DNA from: Burkholderiales bacterium
Lineage (GTDB): Bacteria > Pseudomonadota > Gammaproteobacteria > Burkholderiales > Burkholderiaceae_C
DNA: 9,196 nucleotides
Direction: 5' to 3'
Assembly: GCA_025352345.1 (NCBI GenBank)
Contig: JANXTP010000293.1
Location: 1-9,196, forward strand
Shown here: one piece after another, positions 6,787 through 9,196 of the stretch
How positions within the stretch are numbered: the first letter of the stretch is position 1
Layout: each line of letters begins with the position of its first letter
Made by a program: the position numbers and the translations under genes
The notes under the pieces: generated by a model
Told to the model about the DNA's origin: nothing
The model's database searches: none
What the model saw: the letters and a program-made list of their open reading frames with translations, nothing else

Positions 6787-7018
6787 CCTGAGGGGCTGCC
6801 AGCCCTTCGCGATGGCCGCGTTGATCACCATGGGTTTGTTGCTGACGGCGTGCGGGCAAAAGGGCCCGCTGACGCTGTCCCCCCAGGCGAAGGCACCGCC
6901 CACGGCAGTCGCCGCCCGTCCGACCCCCACGTCGTCCGTCACGCCAGGCTCGATGTCAGCGATCCCACCGGACCCGGCGGCCTCGACCGCGCGGCCGTGG
7001 GGCAGCCCTGCGCGATGA
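6761..7018 (+). CDS. lptM: LptM (LppL/YifL-type) small outer-membrane lipoprotein
   Basis: In E. coli LptM binds the LptD-LptE translocon and assists LptD oxidative maturation, so this is probably an LPS-transport accessory lipoprotein. The diagnostic part is the lipobox LLLTAC running into the family motif CGQKGPL, after a hydrophobic stretch (AMAALITMGLLLTA). The rest is short, rich in Pro, Ala and Thr, and probably disordered, as in the family. From the ATG at 6761 the protein has 85 residues with the lipid Cys at 31. From the ATG at 6812 it has 68 residues with Cys at 14, which leaves a short signal with no basic residue. Neither ATG has a convincing ribosome site, so the start is unresolved. 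It lies directly before lysA, probably as one operon, and diverges from cyaY. Confidence 0.85.
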   Translation: MSEQSESLVLRGCQPFAMAALITMGLLLTACGQKGPLTLSPQAKAPPTAVAARPTPTSSVTPGSMSAIPPDPAASTARPWGSPAR

Positions 7019-7020
7019 GG
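7017..7020 (+). promoter_or_regulatory. Shine-Dalgarno site that decides the lysA start
   Basis: GAGG overlaps the lptM stop and lies 5 bases before ATG 7026, but only 2 bases before the in-frame GTG at 7023. The spacing favours the ATG and suggests translational coupling of lysA to lptM. Confidence 0.5.
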
Positions 7021-7025
7021 CAGTG

Positions 7026-8315
7026 ATGAACACCGTGACGAACCTCCCCGGCTCGCCTCAGGTCGCTTACCGCGGCGACGTGCTGATGCTTGAAGACTGC
7101 GCAGTCGCCGATCTGGCCGCACGCTTCGGCACGCCGCTGTATGCCTATTCGCAAAGCGCGATGCTTGCGGCGCTGTCGGCCTACCAGCGCGCGCTCGCGG
7201 GCCGCGATCACCTGATCTGCTATGCCGTGAAGGCCAATTCGAACCTGGCGGTACTGCAGACCTTTGCGCGCGCCGGTTGCGGCTTCGACATCGTGTCGGC
7301 CGGTGAACTGGCCCGGGTGCTGGCCGCGGGCGCAGCGCCATCGAAGGTCGTGTTCTCCGGCGTCGGCAAGACCCGCGCCGAGATGCAGCAGGCGCTCGAT
7401 GTCGGCGTGATGTGCTTTAACGTCGAAAGCGAGGCCGAGCTGGAAACGCTGTCGGCCGTCGCCGTGCAGGCCGGCCGCACGGCGCAGATCAGCCTGCGCG
7501 TCAACCCCGACGTCGACGCGAAGACGCACCCGTACATCTCCACCGGCCTGAAAGGCAACAAGTTCGGCATCGCGCACGAGCGCGCTGTGGCGGTGTATGC
7601 CCGCGCGGCGCGCTTGCCGGGCATCGAGATCGTGGGCATCGACTGCCACATCGGCTCGCAGATCACCGAGATCGACCCCTACCTCGACGCACTCGACCGC
7701 ATGCTCGATCTGGTCGAGGCGATCGAAGCCACCGGCGTGACGCTGCACCACCTCGACCTCGGCGGCGGCCTCGGCATCACCTACGCCGACGAGCAACCGC
7801 CGTCGGCCGGCGAGCTGATCGGCGCGCTGCTGCAACGCATCGATGCACGCGGGCACGCACACCGCCAACTGATGTTCGAGCCCGGCCGCTCGCTGGTGGG
7901 CAATGCCGGCGTGCTGGTCACCGAAGTGCTGTACCTGAAGCCTTCTGACGACGCAGATGGCAAGCACTTCTGCATCGTCGATGCCGCGATGAATGACATG
8001 GCGCGCCCGGCCATGTACGAAGCCTGGATGGGCATCGTGCCCTGCCGCCTGCGCGACGGGCCCCCGGTGACCTACGACGTGGTCGGCCCGGTCTGCGAGT
8101 CGGGCGACTGGCTGGGCCGCGACCGTGCGCTGGCGGTGCAGCAAGGTGACCATCTCGCGCTGCTGTCGGCCGGTGCCTACGGCATGAGCATGGCCAGCAA
8201 CTACAACACTCGAGGCCGCGCTGCCGAGGTGATGGTGTCGGGCGATCAGGCCGGGCTGATCCGCGAGCGGGAATCGCCTACTGAGCTGTTCCGCGGCGAG
8301 CACCTGCTTCCGTAA
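7026..8315 (+). CDS. lysA: Diaminopimelate decarboxylase (lysine biosynthesis)
   Basis: LysA decarboxylates meso-diaminopimelate to L-lysine, the last step of the pathway, in the cytoplasm with PLP. The 429-residue product is full length. The alanine-racemase-like barrel occupies about residues 25-290, with PLP lysine Lys69 in YAVKANSN, HIGSQ at 208-212, the phosphate-binding GGG at 246-248, and EPGR at 285-288. The C-terminal beta domain carries the active-site Cys357 in CESGDWLG and Tyr385 in GAYGMSMASNYN. These motifs separate LysA from ornithine decarboxylases of the same fold. The ATG at 7026 is chosen over the GTG at 7023 on ribosome-site spacing; the difference is one residue. Its position 7 bases after lptM resembles E. 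coli, where yifL (lptM) precedes dapF, another gene of the same pathway. Confidence 0.97.
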   Translation: MNTVTNLPGSPQVAYRGDVLMLEDCAVADLAARFGTPLYAYSQSAMLAALSAYQRALAGRDHLICYAVKANSNLAVLQTFARAGCGFDIVSAGELARVLAAGAAPSKVVFSGVGKTRAEMQQALDVGVMCFNVESEAELETLSAVAVQAGRTAQISLRVNPDVDAKTHPYISTGLKGNKFGIAHERAVAVYARAARLPGIEIVGIDCHIGSQITEIDPYLDALDRMLDLVEAIEATGVTLHHLDLGGGLGITYADEQPPSAGELIGALLQRIDARGHAHRQLMFEPGRSLVGNAGVLVTEVLYLKPSDDADGKHFCIVDAAMNDMARPAMYEAWMGIVPCRLRDGPPVTYDVVGPVCESGDWLGRDRALAVQQGDHLALLSAGAYGMSMASNYNTRGRAAEVMVSGDQAGLIRERESPTELFRGEHLLP

Positions 8316-8320
8316 TACCG

Positions 8321-8405
8321 GGGCGCTGAGGTAAGCGCTTCTGACGGTCGGCTATCGGACGTCAGGCCAACCGGTAGGTTCCGCTCCGAAGCGGGCGCTC
8401 GGTTG
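8321..8405. repeat. Three successive stem-loop-forming inverted repeats downstream of lysA
   Basis: Stem 1 (8321-8340) pairs GCGCT with AGCGC around GAGGTA, plus two G-T pairs, and starts 6 bases after the lysA stop; it could act in termination but has no T-tract. Stem 2 (8341-8365) pairs CTGACG with CGTCAG, then continues after one mismatch to nine pairs around GCTAT. Stem 3 (8368-8405) pairs CAACCG with CGGTTG and encloses CCGCT-CCGA-AGCGG. Stems 1 and 2 abut, and only two bases separate stems 2 and 3. This may be a dispersed palindromic repeat, a terminator region or a structured leader. Function is unknown. Confidence 0.4.
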
Positions 8406-8525
8406 ACACGATTGGCTTTGGGAAAGCAGTCCGTCGCGGTCGTGGATGATGCTCTCCATCGTCGAGGAGATGGCGGACCGTAAACTGTTGCTGTCCGTGC
8501 CTGACAACGCCGCCAGCAAACCTTC

Positions 8526-8531
8526 AGGGAG
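8526..8531 (+). promoter_or_regulatory. Shine-Dalgarno site for the homocysteine S-methyltransferase gene
   Basis: AGGGAG lies 7 bases before ATG 8539. None of the upstream in-frame ATGs (8446, 8449, 8470) has a site at useful spacing, so 8539 is preferred. Confidence 0.6.
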
Positions 8532-8538
8532 ATCCGAA

Positions 8539-9196
8539 ATGACATCATTGAGACTCCGCCTGCCGCAGCTCGATGGCGGCTGGTATCTCACTGACGGCGG
8601 CATCGAAACGGTGCTCATCTACCAGGATGGCGTCGCGCTGCCGCAGTTTGCGTCGTTCGTGCTGCTGGAGACGGCGGACGGTCGCGACATCCTGCGCCGT
8701 TACTACCGGCGCTACCTCGACATTGCGATCGCTGCTCCCGGCGCGGGCTTCATTTTGGAGAGCCCCACCTGGCGTGCGGGCATCGACTGGGGCGCCAAGC
8801 TCGGCTTCGATGCCAATGCCATGCAGCGCATCAACGCCGAGGCGGTGGCACTCATGGGCGAGTTGCGCACCGAGTACGTCTCGCGCATCGCGGGACCGAT
8901 CGTCATCAGTGGCTGCATCGGCCCGCGCGGTGATGGCTACGTGACGGGCGCGCCGATGGATCCGGAGGATGCGCGCGGCGCGCACCAGCTTCAGGTCGAC
9001 GCGTTGGCCGCTGCGGGCGTGGACCAGATCACCGCCATCACGATGACCTGCGGCGCGGAGGCCATGGGCGTGGCACGCGCTGCGGTGCGCGCCGGCTGCA
9101 ACAGCGCCATTTCCTTCACCGTGGAAACCGATGGAAAGCTGCCGAGCGGCGAGCCTTTGGGCGCGGCGATCCAGGCGGTTGATGCCGACGCCGAAG
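8539..9196 (+). CDS. Homocysteine S-methyltransferase family protein (N-terminal part, cut by window edge)
   Basis: The family transfers a methyl group from S-methylmethionine, betaine or another donor to homocysteine in a zinc-dependent TIM barrel. The first 219 codons are present. Visible motifs are the barrel start TDGGIET (residues 18-24, with Asp19), FASFVLLE (37-44), SGCIGPRGDGY (124-134) and SFTVETDGKLPSGEPL (192-207), the last typical of the MmuM-like branch. The three zinc-ligand cysteines of the family fall after this point, so catalytic competence cannot be judged here. By eye alignment, residue 167 is Ile where MmuM and BHMT have Glu, so the substrate may differ. The start at 8539 is set by AGGGAG 7 bases upstream and by the normal distance to DGG. 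It is separated from lysA by 223 bases and probably has its own promoter. Confidence 0.85.
   Translation, partial: MTSLRLRLPQLDGGWYLTDGGIETVLIYQDGVALPQFASFVLLETADGRDILRRYYRRYLDIAIAAPGAGFILESPTWRAGIDWGAKLGFDANAMQRINAEAVALMGELRTEYVSRIAGPIVISGCIGPRGDGYVTGAPMDPEDARGAHQLQVDALAAAGVDQITAITMTCGAEAMGVARAAVRAGCNSAISFTVETDGKLPSGEPLGAAIQAVDADAE

Larger units (their letters stand above)
8316..8538. other. Intergenic stretch between lysA and the homocysteine S-methyltransferase gene
   Basis: These 223 bases hold no gene I can support. The first 90 bases are dense in inverted repeats (see 8321-8405). TTGACA at 8403-8408 matches a -35 perfectly but has no acceptable -10 at 16-18 bases. TAAACT at 8481-8486 is a weak -10 candidate without a good -35. 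The downstream gene's frame is open back to a stop at 8404-8406 with in-frame ATGs at 8446, 8449 and 8470, but these lack ribosome sites. No SAM or SAH riboswitch core was recognised. Confidence 0.5.

Noticed and set aside
6939..8303. 454-codon open frame on the minus strand opposite lysA
   Set aside because: It has no domain pattern and a composition typical of an antisense shadow; lysA on the plus strand is full length with all active-site motifs.
8403..8431. Promoter with perfect TTGACA at 8403
   Set aside because: No acceptable -10 lies 16-18 bases downstream; the hexamer alone is not enough in a 223-base gap.
8406..8538. SAH or SAM riboswitch upstream of the homocysteine methyltransferase gene
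   Set aside because: The metabolic context fits, but I could not match the conserved core of the SAH element or a SAM-class aptamer by eye. A cmsearch would settle it.
8446..8538. N-terminal extension of the methyltransferase from the ATGs at 8446, 8449 or 8470
   Set aside because: None has a ribosome site at usable spacing, the extra residues match nothing in the family, and 8539 has AGGGAG at 7 bases.

Overview
The window is high-GC bacterial chromosomal DNA. Gene content, order and protein sequence point to a betaproteobacterium, most likely Burkholderiales. The main indicators are a pilMNOPQ operon divergent from a class A penicillin-binding protein gene, and a cyaY / lptM-lysA divergent pair. 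I see no mobile element, CRISPR array, rRNA or tRNA. Most of the window is conserved core genome.

Positions 1-3714, minus strand: the type IV pilus assembly operon pilM-pilN-pilO-pilP-pilQ, read right to left. pilQ is cut by the left edge, leaving its N-terminal 263 codons. The genes are tightly packed. The pilM/pilN, pilO/pilP and pilP/pilQ junctions are 4-base start/stop overlaps, and pilN/pilO are 5 bases apart. The products form one assembly: cytoplasmic PilM binds the PilN N-terminus, the PilN-PilO inner-membrane pair leads to lipoprotein PilP, and PilP reaches the outer-membrane secretin PilQ.

Positions 3715-3979: a 265-base divergent regulatory region with a perfect TATAAT for the rightward gene and two short inverted repeats. 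Positions 3980-6343, plus strand: mrcA/ponA, a complete bifunctional class A PBP (PBP1a type) with all transglycosylase and transpeptidase motifs.

Positions 6344-6381: a short convergent gap holding a hairpin and the second copy of an 11-bp tandem duplication. Positions 6382-6741, minus: cyaY (bacterial frataxin). Positions 6761-7018, plus: a small lipoprotein gene, lptM (LppL/YifL type). Seven bases later, lysA (7026-8315, plus) encodes diaminopimelate decarboxylase, the last step of lysine synthesis.

Positions 8316-8538: a 223-base intergenic stretch whose first 90 bases are densely palindromic. Positions 8539-9196, plus: the N-terminal 219 codons of a homocysteine S-methyltransferase family protein, cut by the right edge. 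By eye it carries an isoleucine where characterised relatives have a substrate-contacting glutamate.

I found no convincing undescribed system. The points most worth a second look are the structured element at 8321-8405, the divergent methyltransferase, and the unresolved start and promoter of lptM.
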